Shown piece by piece: positions 24,362 through 35,829 of a stretch of 64,000 nt of DNA; the stretch's first letter is position 1; each line of letters starts with the position of its first letter. The position numbers were made by a program, and so were the translations under genes. The stretch spans positions 312,404 through 376,403 of the forward strand of contig BEXV01000006.1 in assembly GCA_003118195.1 (NCBI GenBank), in the 5' to 3' direction. The notes beneath the pieces are model-generated. The model was not told the DNA's origin. It did no database searches and worked only from the letters and a program-made list of their open reading frames with translations. Source of the stretch: Hemicentrotus pulcherrimus (lineage: Eukaryota; Echinodermata; Echinoidea; Camarodonta; Strongylocentrotidae).

Positions 24362-27200
24362 AGGTGATAACCCCTTGTAATCACACAGTGTTTTGTTTAT
24401 GCGTTTCACCTGTTTACATAAAAGTGTTTTTACATTTGGAGATACACGGATTTCAATTAATTATTATCGTCGTGTTTTTGTATTTTACAGAACACCTTGC
24501 ATGCAGCTGAGGTGAGGAGTGAACATTGAGTGGGGGTGAATGTTTAAATGGGACATGCTACAAAATAACGTCATAGATTAAAGTTACCTCTGGCGTTCAC
24601 TTAATTTTGATTCATTTCACCCATATCTTTCTTTCTCTTATCATTATTAGATTTTCATCTCTCTCTATACCGTATATGCGCTGACGCAGATTAAACGGTT
24701 ATTGCTTCCTCTGTAGTTTTCCTTATTTAAAATATTCATTTCGCTCTTTCTCCATCTCTCTCTTGTCTCTCTCTTTTTCAATGTCTTTCTCTTTCTGCAT
24801 CACCCTCTCTCTATTACTTCCATTCCTATCCTTCTTTCTCTCGTTCATCTGTCCTCTATACTTTCTCTCTTCATATTTTCTATCTTTCTTTCGATCCAAT
24901 TATCTTTAACGTTGTTTTTCATTATTGAACTCCTCTCTCTCTCTCTCTCTCTCTACCCCTCTCTCCCTTTCTCTTTCTTCCTAACTATCCACATTTCACT
25001 TCCTTACCGAACCTAGCTTCGTGCATTTGTTTAAAGAGCACACGTTTAATGTAAGTGGCATATAAATCTTCCAGGTGTCATAACAAATCGAGCACGATGA
25101 TATCAAATGAAACCCTGCCTGCTTCCGGACATGTAGACAAATATCACGGGGATCAACGGAAGAACAAAGTGGGCCAGAGCCATTCAGGTAGACCGCTGGC
25201 GTAGCGAGCGTGGGNGGAGCACAAGCCCTAAATAAACGGACGATAAGGAGGAGAAAAGGAGAAGAAACAGAAAAATGGGGGAGGGGAAACAATTGGAGGT
25301 TGAACATGGGGAGGGAAAGTGACAAGAATACGCGACAACCAACCCTATCGAATTAATGACCGTCGTAATATTTGCATTTAAACAAATATAAGAAAGATCG
25401 TTGCCCCCCCTCCCCCCCCGGCCACAAAATGATTCTGGAACCTCAAAGTGTGGGCCCACGATAATCCATTGGACAAATCAATATGATTGGGACAATGTAT
25501 ACCCGAATTGTTATAACTCTGAACACTAAAGTTTCCTTTTTTTTCTTTGATACGAGAAAGTAATGATGATTCAAGCAAAAAATAAAAACAAAGTCTATTT
25601 TCATGACCTTGACAAAGCGTGGAATAATGTTATATACGGCAAAGGAATATTAAAGAATAAAATAAAGATAACTAAGATAATAATAACATGTACATGAAAA
25701 AAAGACATTTAATTTACCCTCCTAACGTTTTTATAAGTGTTTCTGCGATTTAAATCATTTACGTGCATAAGCCTTGATAATGTATCTTTTATTTATTTTT
25801 GGTAACCTTTGCCAGGGCAATCTGGCTTTGCCGCTCAATCAAATGTATCCAGTGGCCACTTGTCTCTGGCCGAACAGTTTGAAGTAACATTATAGATTGT
25901 TATTGAGAGGTGTCACTTAATACAAAATAAAAGATTATATGACGCAAAGATAATTCAAAAACAGAAAAATTTGACGGCGGCCTTCCGACGACCTTTTAAA
26001 AACAAGGGAATGAACAATTTTCAAGGAAAATATTTACTTTGAATAAAGAAGGCACTGTTTTTTGTGGAAATTTTCAAAAATATTTTCTTTTAAATCTTTT
26101 AGATTATATACACATTTTAACCATGAGATCAACGACACTTTTTAGCAGATTTAAATGAATTATTGTGTATTCATAAATGGAAGATATTTTTCCATTTATG
26201 TATTTATCTAAAGCACATGCAAGAACGAAAAATAATACACTTATTAAATCAAGTAAATATTCTCATCTCCATGGCGGGTAATTGTATTAGGTAGACGTAT
26301 ATTTACAAGCTCTTCGTGGTGGATCCTGTGTATACAAACACTATGGCCATTCAAAATTCTGGAGGAATTACTTGTTGACTCAATCAATATTCTTGGCTTG
26401 ACCAAGGGCAAGTTTTGCATCATCATTTTCGTCATTCTCCCTCCATTTCGTTCTTGCCATTCATCATAAGTTGTAAGTGTTGAACGATAACACAAGTGGA
26501 TGACGTTTCTTTCCTTTTTCCCTTCTCACCTTTATCTTTGGCTGGTTATTTGGGAATGCCTGTAACAGTTATGAAGTCGGTCGTGTGATATTTTCGCAAT
26601 AATTGGCAAGGGTGTACTGAGCTCATTGGTGAAGTGAGCATGATTTATGAGGTGAAGAGACAAGAATGTCAGATGGTTCGAAATAAGAGAAAATGAGTGA
26701 GTGGAGATGAATGTAAATGTCATGGACGCAACGTGACTGTGACCGCGTAGACTTCATCATGAATGGAAAGAGAATCGTGAAACGGGAAAGATCGAGAGGG
26801 GAGAAGGGGGAAGAGGAGGCAGTTGAGGAGGATAAAATGAAGAAGAGGAGGAGGTGATGAGGAGGAGGAAGAGGAGGAAGTGGAGCAACAGGGGCGGAAG
26901 GATAATAATAAAGAGGAGAGGAATAACTACAGCGTAGAAGAGGAGTGGGGAGGGGAAAGAAGAATACACAAGAAAAAACATTTATGTTAGAGAGAAAGCG
27001 ACAGGTCTGGAGCGTGTAAAAAAACACAAGTAAGAAAATTGATTTTGAGAGCTGCGAGCAGTTTCCAGTAAAAAGATAAAAGAAACAATCAATGACATCA
27101 ATTTCAACAATCCTTACTTCCTTCCACCATAGACCTTTCAGAGATTCCACTAAGTCCCATCCTAAATATTTAGGCTATCATCTCGTGTATCTGTTGGTTT
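24362..27200. other. Gene-poor stretch with pyrimidine- and purine-rich tracts
   Basis: The plus strand is CT-rich at 24630-25000, with (CT)n at about 24932-24953. It turns purine-rich at 25240-25320 and 26780-26960. There is a poly-C interruption near 25405-25420 and an undetermined base at 25215. I support no gene here. Confidence 0.5.
26785..26955 (+). repeat. GGA/GAA-rich polypurine tract
   Basis: About 170 bases are almost entirely GAGGAG/GAAGAG with few interruptions. Read on the minus strand it gives Pro/Leu/Ser-rich frames, including one of 175 codons at 26623-27150, which I take as composition artefacts. Polypurine tracts of this sort can form triplex DNA. Confidence 0.7.
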
Positions 27201-27318
27201 AGGACCGGTTTCAAATCGCCAATGTGTCTGGGAGCTAGACTATTTTCGGCGCCCGTGATCGCAGCAGCATCACTCGGCAGCAGGTGTTTCACACATCGGA
27301 AGCAATCGGCGACTCTGC

Positions 27319-27330
27319 TATGACGTCATA
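27319..27330. promoter_or_regulatory. Perfect CRE palindrome
   Basis: TATGACGTCATA is a 12-base perfect palindrome with the CREB/ATF core. It sits in a CpG-richer islet at 27190-27400 that also has CCAAT at about 27219. No gene start is recognised here, so function is inferred only. Confidence 0.3.
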
Positions 27331-28026
27331 CCAAAAACAAACTTGACTCGGTTCGGCTCGGCTGCATCCCCGTGTGAAGTGAAGCGATGACGAAATAGAT
27401 CACTAGTCTCGCTCGAAGACACACATGTTTGACATATCAACACTTCTGTACATGTAACAACGATTTTGAGAATAGGATCTCAGAATTACCATTTTCAATT
27501 TTTGTCACTTGTTTCTTGCTCATAATGCATAAGAACTATATTGGATGTATCGAGAAGGCATTTAACAGATCTACTCTTCTCATTTATTACTATCAGGAAC
27601 AGATGCTTGGTCATTATGATCTGCCATTTATTCCTCCAATTACTAGGACAGCTTGCAATACTGTATTACGTGTTGAATATTGATAGGTCCTACAATACAA
27701 ATAATGGAGATCAAATTCAAGATGTTATATTTTCTAAATTCGTACAACTCTCCTTCCAGACCCAAATTTACGTAACTCGAGATGAAACAATCACCCAAAC
27801 TGTAGTAATTAATCAGCATAAATCTAATGACGAAGAATGAGTGAATTATTGCACAATATCCTGTGTATCGTGAGTTTAGACAGCGACAGGAAAGCGAGAA
27901 GGAAACAGACACGGAGCTGTGTCGGGAAGCTCGTGGGAAGTTCCCCGGCGAACATTCCAGAGCACTCCGCTGACGTTACGACGCGACGGTGGCGCGGATT
28001 TGTAATTTCCTTTTCCTTTTCCCCTC

Positions 28027-28028
28027 TT

Positions 28029-28058
<30 letters not shown>
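28027..28058 (+). repeat. (CT)n microsatellite
   Basis: This is a pure TCTCTC tract within a CT-rich region that continues, more loosely, to about 28412, with a second tract at 28378-28412. The Ser/Leu-rich frames across it are not genes. Confidence 0.85.
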
Positions 28059-28063
<5 letters not shown>

Positions 28064-28948
28064 GTCTCTTTCCCCCTGTCTCTCCTCATTTTTCATTGTA
28101 TCTCCTTGTCATTTTTAGAGCAATCTATATCATGTTCTTGTCATTATACATTTTGCATCTCAATTTTATATTTCTATTTGGGCCTATATATGCTACTTCT
28201 ATTCTCTCACTCTCGATCTGCCCTTTCTCTATGCCTTTTTTTCTCTATTTTAGTTCATCTCTCTATAATACTATATACTACTCACAGCATCTCTTTTTCT
28301 CACTTTCCCTCTCTCACAACCTCTGTTTTCCCCACTTCTTTCTTCCTTTCTCCTTACCCTCTTATGATCCAACTCTCTACTCTCTCTCTCTCTCTTCCTC
28401 TCTCTCTCTCTCTTTTACATAATCATACCAATGAGTTTAGATTTAGGCTAACTGTATACACACTGTCCTATTAACCTTTTTAGAAACACCGGAACCAGGA
28501 AAGCGAGACAGAATGACTAGCAAGAAGGTGTGAAAGAGGATGGTGAAATAATGGGAAAGTCTACAGTGTTGGCAAGGCGAGTCAATCATAATAGAATACC
28601 GGTAAGTATTATAGAAGCCTCGCAAAAGTTGCAGAATGCATTAAACTTTCAAGTAACAAAATATTTAAGCCTAAATAAAATGCCTTTCTAATGTTCTCTT
28701 CGGATACAAGTAAAAGAAAACAAATCACCGGAATGTGCAAGTCTGAAATCTAATCTGCCGTGCTAACAATTTTGAAGGATTTACTTAAATTGATTTCTAC
28801 GATGCTTTTTTTCCTTTCTTTTTTATTTCTCTTTCGAAGGAGTTTTCTTTTATTCTATCTTTTCATTCTTCATAATTGTCTTTCTGTTCTGTATGATCAT
28901 CTTATCTCATTATGTGTTTTTGTTTTAACTTCTTAAAATCGATGTAAC

Positions 28949-28969
28949 ACACACACACACACACACATT
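28949..28969 (+). repeat. (AC)n microsatellite
   Basis: About ten AC units are followed by 'acgtacgcgcgcacac', an alternating purine-pyrimidine run. Confidence 0.85.
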
Positions 28970-29484
28970 CCCACACCTACACGTACGCGCGCACACATAG
29001 GCCTACATAATATCATAATTATGAAGAATCTGACCCACAATGGGTAAGAAATTGCTCAACATCAGGGTAATTATGTGTCCGGTGAACTTTTAGGCAGTTA
29101 CAGGCCTACCTGTGCGAAGTTTTAAAAACATGATTGTGAATGGGTAAAAACGTTATCCAAATCAGGCATGAACTTGCCCCAAATTGGTCGCACATTAATG
29201 TCCATGATATTTACAGTCCATCCCCAAGTACTTTAATAGTCTAGTTGGCTTATTAATACCACCAGCTATCAAAACGAGAAGAGTTGTGATAAACAGAATA
29301 AACTCGTCTTGAATTGTGCGTTTTTTAATCTTGGTACTTTCACTTTTAACTTCAAATTGTTGAAACAGGAATGTGTCATTCATACACCGCCCAAAGCAAT
29401 GCACATTCTTTTATAACTCCGTAATTATAGAACAACTGGCCATTTTTGTAAAAGTTACTATGGACCTCCTACCATGAACGCTCC

Positions 29485-29755
29485 TACGAACGGTGCACAC
29501 CACGTGGAACTTCCCGCATAACGTCTGCAATCTTAAGACTAACGAGTCTTTTTTTTTTACAGGTGCATTCTTGCATCACAATGGCTATCACACATCGGGC
29601 GACAGAATGGCGGGCGCGAGTCGCGTGTCCCATTGGACCAACTCTCGTGCCGAGCGGCCTAGCAACGATACTCTGCACTATCAACCCCACCTCTCCGCTC
29701 GTTAAACAATCAAAGCAAGACGCCACGGGCGCGGGCGGGCGATACCGAAACGAAA
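29485..29755. promoter_or_regulatory. CpG-rich islet, candidate promoter or enhancer
   Basis: CpG dinucleotides cluster here (such as 'gcgggcgcgagtcgcg' and 'cgggcgcgggcgggcg') against an AT-rich background. There is an inverted CCAAT box (ATTGG) near 29632 and a poly-T/ACAG acceptor-like site at 29551-29562. Short frames are open on both strands, but none is recognisable. Unmethylated-looking CpG retention can mark a promoter. Strand and target are unknown. Confidence 0.25.
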
Positions 29756-32700
29756 AAAATAGATATATTTGACAAAGGATGAATGAATGAATGAATTGTC
29801 GGTGGAATGTAAAAGGAATTGTTAGATAAACACACATCACCCCTTGTACATATTGACCTTACGCATACCGATGCATCAAGAATAGATTGAATACTTCCGA
29901 TTTACTTTGCCTTTTTAATAAAATGATCGCAGAAAAGTTTGTAATTTCAGGCGTTTTTTGTGCAATCGCTGTGAAAACCACGTAGGGATGCAGACTTCAA
30001 GGCGCTTGCTTTGTTACGGCTTAGCTGAGAGAATGACGGGAGCATATCTTCTTTTATAAAGTGTGTATACAGGAAGGACTTGAAAGGAACTTGCGAAATA
30101 CCACCCTCGTTTCCAGTCCAATCTTGTCCTTTAATATTCTTTAATAATTTTCACGGATGACATCACTTATTTCAGTCCATTCTGGACCTAAGTGGGTCAT
30201 TAAACTGTACAAATGCTCGATGAAGTGTCCGAATGTACTCTTCGAATGCCATTGGTTGCTTATTTACAAGCATTTGTGCTTTCTTAGCAGTCAGGTAAAA
30301 TAACCACCACCACCACCAATCTTGAGAAGTCCACTCTTATCACTAATCAATGTTCGTTAAACTTTAGCTTTGTAGCCAATGGTGTTTAAATAGGAAATAG
30401 AATACTGTGTTGCAGTTCAACTTTCATTTATTCAAAGTAAAGTTTTCAATACATTAACCATGAATCTATTTGTTATCATGAGAATAGCTAAAAGTGGGTA
30501 CAATATCTTTGATTTCATTCGTAACCTCTTGAGTCTAACTTCCGATTTATAACTATAAGCAGGAACCGACACAGATTCGCAGGTGCCAACGTTAAAAGTC
30601 AATACAAGTTGGTCACAAAGTCAGCGGAAGGTCGCTGGCTTGATTATTTCCGAAAGTTTAGCGCTATCTGCCATGAGACCAGTAAGTTTACTTTTTGTTG
30701 TGTTTGTGATTCTCGTTTCCATGAGCACAACGAAAAACTGGTCGTATTTTGACTAAATTGTAAACCGGCAAAGGAAAGTGTCATGTACATGAAGGCCTGT
30801 ATGTCGCTCTGCGTATAGACACATTGATTAATATACAATACATGATTGCCCATAAATTTTGAATATTTATGTTTTACCTCTTTTCATGAAATGATTTTGG
30901 CAATATATGGTTTGTTCTTGATAGACAACGTTTTAATCATCTCAAACTTTATTGAACAATCTCTATAACTCTTCAGATTGATCAACTAAAAATCTTTGTG
31001 ATATAGGCTGCATAATATAGAAGATTAACAGAAGAAGAAGAATGTTTTGAGCACAAATAACCTTTATCTAACAAGAATAAAATCATATTGCCACAATCAT
31101 TTTATGAAAAGAGGTAAAATTAAAGAGAGAGAGATTCCAAATTGAGCGTTTGACACTATACCAATATTCTGACAGAAAATCTTGCAGAGTGAAAATTATG
31201 ACTAAAACGTTTTTTGTTAAAAGATTTCGTTCAATTTTTTTTGGTAGATATTTTAATGGCCATTTTTTTCTTCTTCAGTTTTGAGGATGTAAATTTGTAC
31301 TGCATCATGGGCCTAATCTTTGAGGAAGATTGGTGTCAGTGTCTAAAGGCCGAGGACCATCCCTTCATAGCGCTCTTAGTGTAACAAGCACAATACCCAA
31401 GACTTTCAAGAAATCAAATTAACAGCAGTATACAAACTATATCATTGATCTCCTAGGGTTGACTTTTGGCGAAAGTCTTTGCGATTTTGTTTTAAGTTCA
31501 ATGTGACATTTCCAATATATCCCATGGCCATTGAACCATAGTTATGTTTATGATATCATAATGACTGTCTGAAGTTCGCGGACAGTTCAGTTATTGAGTG
31601 ACAAGCATTTATTCTCTTCAACATAATGTAGGGTGCCCGAGCGTAGAAATATCGTGTCTTTGTTCCCCTTCGATCCTCAACGCTCAACAAAAGATCTTGA
31701 TAAATGGAACAAGTCGGAACGCCGGAAAATTCTTGTGGTGACATGATCAAAGGCATGGATGGTGGACAAGAATATTACAAAAATAAACAGCTTAAGCACA
31801 TCTACAGACTCTACAACACTATCTACCATTCATCCGTGATCCTCAAACAACAGGATGGCGGTTGCGACACGGAAAGGAGAGAGTTGGGGGTGAAGAAAAA
31901 TACACAAACCTGACGCCGAACTGTTAAAAAGGGCAAATTATCCGCTCCTGATGGGGCAACGTTTTTTTAGCCTCGCATTAACCACCGGGTGATTTTTTGA
32001 TTGATGATTAATGACCGCAATGCATATAAACTTGGTAATATAATCTTGAGTTCCGTTGATACTGGATATAGACCCAGTATTTACTGTAAATTCATTGTTC
32101 GGTAATGATGAGAACTAACGGTGTTGTCTTTTTTATTTTAAAGATGGCTGGAAAAGTTTGACGTAACAGAAGGAAGGCATGGTATTAATGATGTTGACCA
32201 TTATCACCACAATGTTGTGATTGAGGCTATCTAAATTGATTTTCGTCACCCCGCTAGTTACATGCAGAGAAAAATAACATCATTTTGTCGACATGAATTA
32301 TTATGTAAAATGCCGCTCGTAGAATTCATTGAGAAATACTGTATAGCCGAAATAAATAATTACCATTCTTTGAATTCCACAACCTTTTCATCACTTGTCA
32401 ATACCGGGAACTATTGACATGTAAAGATCTTTGATTGACAGTTGTGTTGCGCTGACGGTTGTGCGGCGCGGGGGGAAGGGTGGGTATTATGATGCAAATA
32501 TTGTGGCGGTTATCACTTATTTCTGATTGAACAGAAATCAATTCCACTTAAGTGGAATGTGAGTGATTGGAATATATAAAAGAAATGCAGTGTACGAGGA
32601 TATTAAGAAACAAGCAGACCCTCCTGTTAAACACAAGGTCGACGAATACGCAATAACAACTGGTAAAGGACGAATTGATCAATACTGTTATTGCTCAACG

Positions 32701-35700
32701 CTGCAGTAAATCATCGATCCCGCCCCAAAACAATTGATATGCCATTACCTATAGTTTTCTGAGATCTTTATTCTGCTCAACTGCATCGTCAATTCTGAAA
32801 ACTAAAATAGCGTCTTTAGTTGTAATGTATGGTTGGCATGGTTGGCACGTACCGCAGAACAGCAAACCGCTCGATAGACAATTTCCAGAAACTCCCTTTC
32901 ATTTACCAGGCACGTCTTCGCTCCATCAGGGGTCCGCAAGAGCCATGTTATGTAATCCAGGTGAAAATGTCTTCTTCTACAATAATACATGACGGAACAA
33001 ATTTCGGCTATGGACCTGGACAAAGTTCAACATTTCGATTTTGTTGGAAACCTGAATATTTCATTTTATAAAAGTTACTCAAACAGAAAGAAAAAAAATG
33101 TTTCAGAGTAAACTCTATTTACTTAATATTGCAAAAGAAAGCCCTTCGTATATGTACTGGTTCATCATGTTTAGCTCACACAAGTCCAATATTATACAAA
33201 CTAAAAACCCTAACAGTATTCGACATAAATTCGCTACAAAATTCGCAAATGAAGTTATGTTTGATGAAATTCCGTATTTATGACATTTTATCATTTCGTT
33301 TTTGAAGAAAAAAACAATTGTTATATATATTTATGATTCACTGTCAGAAAGATACTTATTGTGTTTTACATTAATATCGTTATCAAAAAAACTTTGTACA
33401 TAAACATGTATGAATGCAAAAGGAAATCAAATAAAATCAAATATAAATATCATTTTATGGCATTGTAATACATGGAAGGACGCGTAAATTATATTCATAA
33501 GCATTGTTTATTTTCATTATTAATATTATTATATTATTTAAAATGACAATTGCAATTTAATATTAGTATCATTTTCATAATTATCGCTATTACCAAAACT
33601 GTTATCATTGGAGGTATGTGATCTACAAATGAATGTATTTACACAAGCGATTCAAAACCAGTAGATCTCAAATAAGGAATCATTTATAATAATTTAGATA
33701 TCACCCCATACATCGTCCGATACGACGTCGCCACACCGGAAATCGATATCGCTTGTCGAGCGGAAAGAGTGATGAATTATCTTCGCCATAGTCCCAGGAG
33801 CTAGCATAGTAAGTTGGCTATCGCAAACCACTAACTTCGAGAGTTATATAATGAGTGAATGAATACATGTATAACTAAATTTCTTACTAGATTAATAAAC
33901 AAAAATAAAAAGAAGAAAAAAAATACACGTGAGATGTGAAAGTTCTATGAACAGGTACATGGAATATGAAATTAATTGTGGCATTTTTATATTTCAACAG
34001 CTGTGGTGTCACTTTATTTAAGCTTTATCAATTAAGCATTTGAATGCCAGAAAATACAATACCTATATTATTCATTCATTTCGGTTTAATGTGTCAATTA
34101 GTGTAGGATATGATGACTATTTTATCGAGTACTTATTAGCAAATTGAGGAGGCTGGACTACTAAAGTAAATACATGTAATTACCTCGATCCAACATACTA
34201 TATATGTATTTCAAAGTTCAGACTACCTTTAGGGCTATCGCCATGGTGCAATGGTTTTTTCTTTCCACCATATATATCATGATACATTTCTTTGAACATT
34301 TAAATAGGAATAAAAATAATATGTATGTTTTTTTTTATTTTGAAAAATTATGATGGCCATGTCCTTTTACTGGTTTGTAGAAGTAATTCAGACATTTTGT
34401 CCAAGATACAGTAAACACATCAATTTATCCATACCCTTTTAAACTTGACGGTTTTTGTGTATTTCATAATTGTTCATTATCGAATGAATAAAGGTGGACT
34501 GCTGAAAGATGGGTCTTTTCCGAATACTTTTAGATGTAAGCTTTAATATGTAACATTCCGAAGGAATATGAATTAGGACAAATCAATCTTTCACATACTT
34601 AAACAAATTAGAAAAGTTGGTAAGGATATGATTACTATAGTTGTTAACTGTATACAGCGTTTATACAAAAATAAAATGAGAATGCCAACCCAAGAAAACT
34701 TTGAAACTTACTTGGGAATATAACTCCTATTGCTAATTTTTGGTCAAAATACGCCCTAGTCTATTTTACAAACTGGAAAAATGAACTGAAAGTAATACAT
34801 TTCGTGCTAAAAGCGCTGTGAAGAATATGGAAAGCATCCAATTGGACGCGAAATATGTAAATTCGGTTGATAAACTTTAGCGAAACTTCTCGAGATTTGT
34901 ACGTTTTTTAAAATTATTTAATTTTATTTATTCATTTTTTTTTCTTTAGGTGTGTCAGTTCCTTTACAGGTGCTGGGTGAGTGGTATCTACATTTCTGTC
35001 CAGTTTATTTTGGGAAGTCGGGCAACTATTTTTTGCCCTTTGGTATTTGTTGAAATAATTCACCCCTTGGAGCGAAGGCCGTAGGGGTTCTCTTTTACAA
35101 AACTAATATCACGACTGATGTCTCTCTCAACTTATGGAAAAATAAACCGGGTAATTCAGTGGCCCACGTATTTGTTTCACGGCTGGACTTCTTCCTTAAA
35201 TTTGCCTAACCATGTCTCGTAGTTGTGATAAAGGAAAACAGGCTCTTAAAAATACATAAATTAATAAGAAACAAGAGGTGAGGGAGAGAAATGGAGAGAG
35301 AAAGTTAGAGAGATAAATTGAATTTAAGAGTGAGAGAAAAAGGCTATAGAGGGATAGGGAGAGATGGGAAAATTTAGGGAAATCATGTATGCGAGTGTGT
35401 GTGGGTGAGTTGAATAATTAATTGGTAAAATAATTTTTTTTTTTTTTCTCCTCCTTATTCGTTCTGTGTTGTTATCCTTCTACGTACCCACACTTCTCGC
35501 CTGACAGCATCAGTTCCATTACCGTATTTCTTGAGCGCGTGAGGGAATGGGAGCAGTTACACCGGACATGGGGGGAGGGGGTGTTGCGTCTGTTTAGTTT
35601 ATGTGGTGTTTGTTTAGTATATCGTCTTTTTATATATATAAAACTCTTTCTTTTTCATATGTCTTGACAGAATTGAAGTTACTATGTAGTATGTCATTAT

Positions 35701-35771
35701 AATGAATATTATCTGGATCATTTTGTGATAAATTACATGTTTATGTTGTTACAAAAGAAAACCCTGATTTA
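29756..35771. other. No recognised gene
   Basis: This is mostly AT-rich spacer. A slightly GC-richer stretch at 32830-33020 is open on both strands without recognisable domains. At 33410-33455 'caaataaaatcaaatataaa' resembles a LINE tail, but no coding remnant precedes it. An ACC repeat of five units lies at about 30304-30318. Confidence 0.5.
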
Positions 35772-35829
35772 NNNNNNNNNNNNNNNNNNNNNNNNNNNNN
35801 NNNNNNNNNNNNNNNNNNNNNNNNNNNNN
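35772..35829. other. Assembly gap (58 N)
   Basis: This is a run of undetermined bases. Unlike the two larger gaps, it has no G or C homopolymer at its borders. Confidence 0.95.

Noticed and set aside
26623..27150. Minus-strand frame of 175 codons rich in Pro, Leu and Ser
   Set aside because: It is the translation of a GGA/GAA polypurine tract; no motif, no splice support, and overlapping frames are also open.
27950..27962. Heat-shock-element-like GAACATTCCAGAG
   Set aside because: Only two perfect modules plus a mismatched third; neighbouring GAA/TTC units are out of register and there is no gene start nearby.
27989..28474. Plus-strand frame of 161 codons, hydrophobic and Ser/Leu-rich, resembling membrane segments
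   Set aside because: The hydrophobicity comes from a CT-rich tract read in all frames; several overlapping frames are open.
32802..33071. Overlapping open frames on both strands in a slightly GC-richer patch
   Set aside because: Neither translation is recognisable and no acceptor-donor pair supports an exon.
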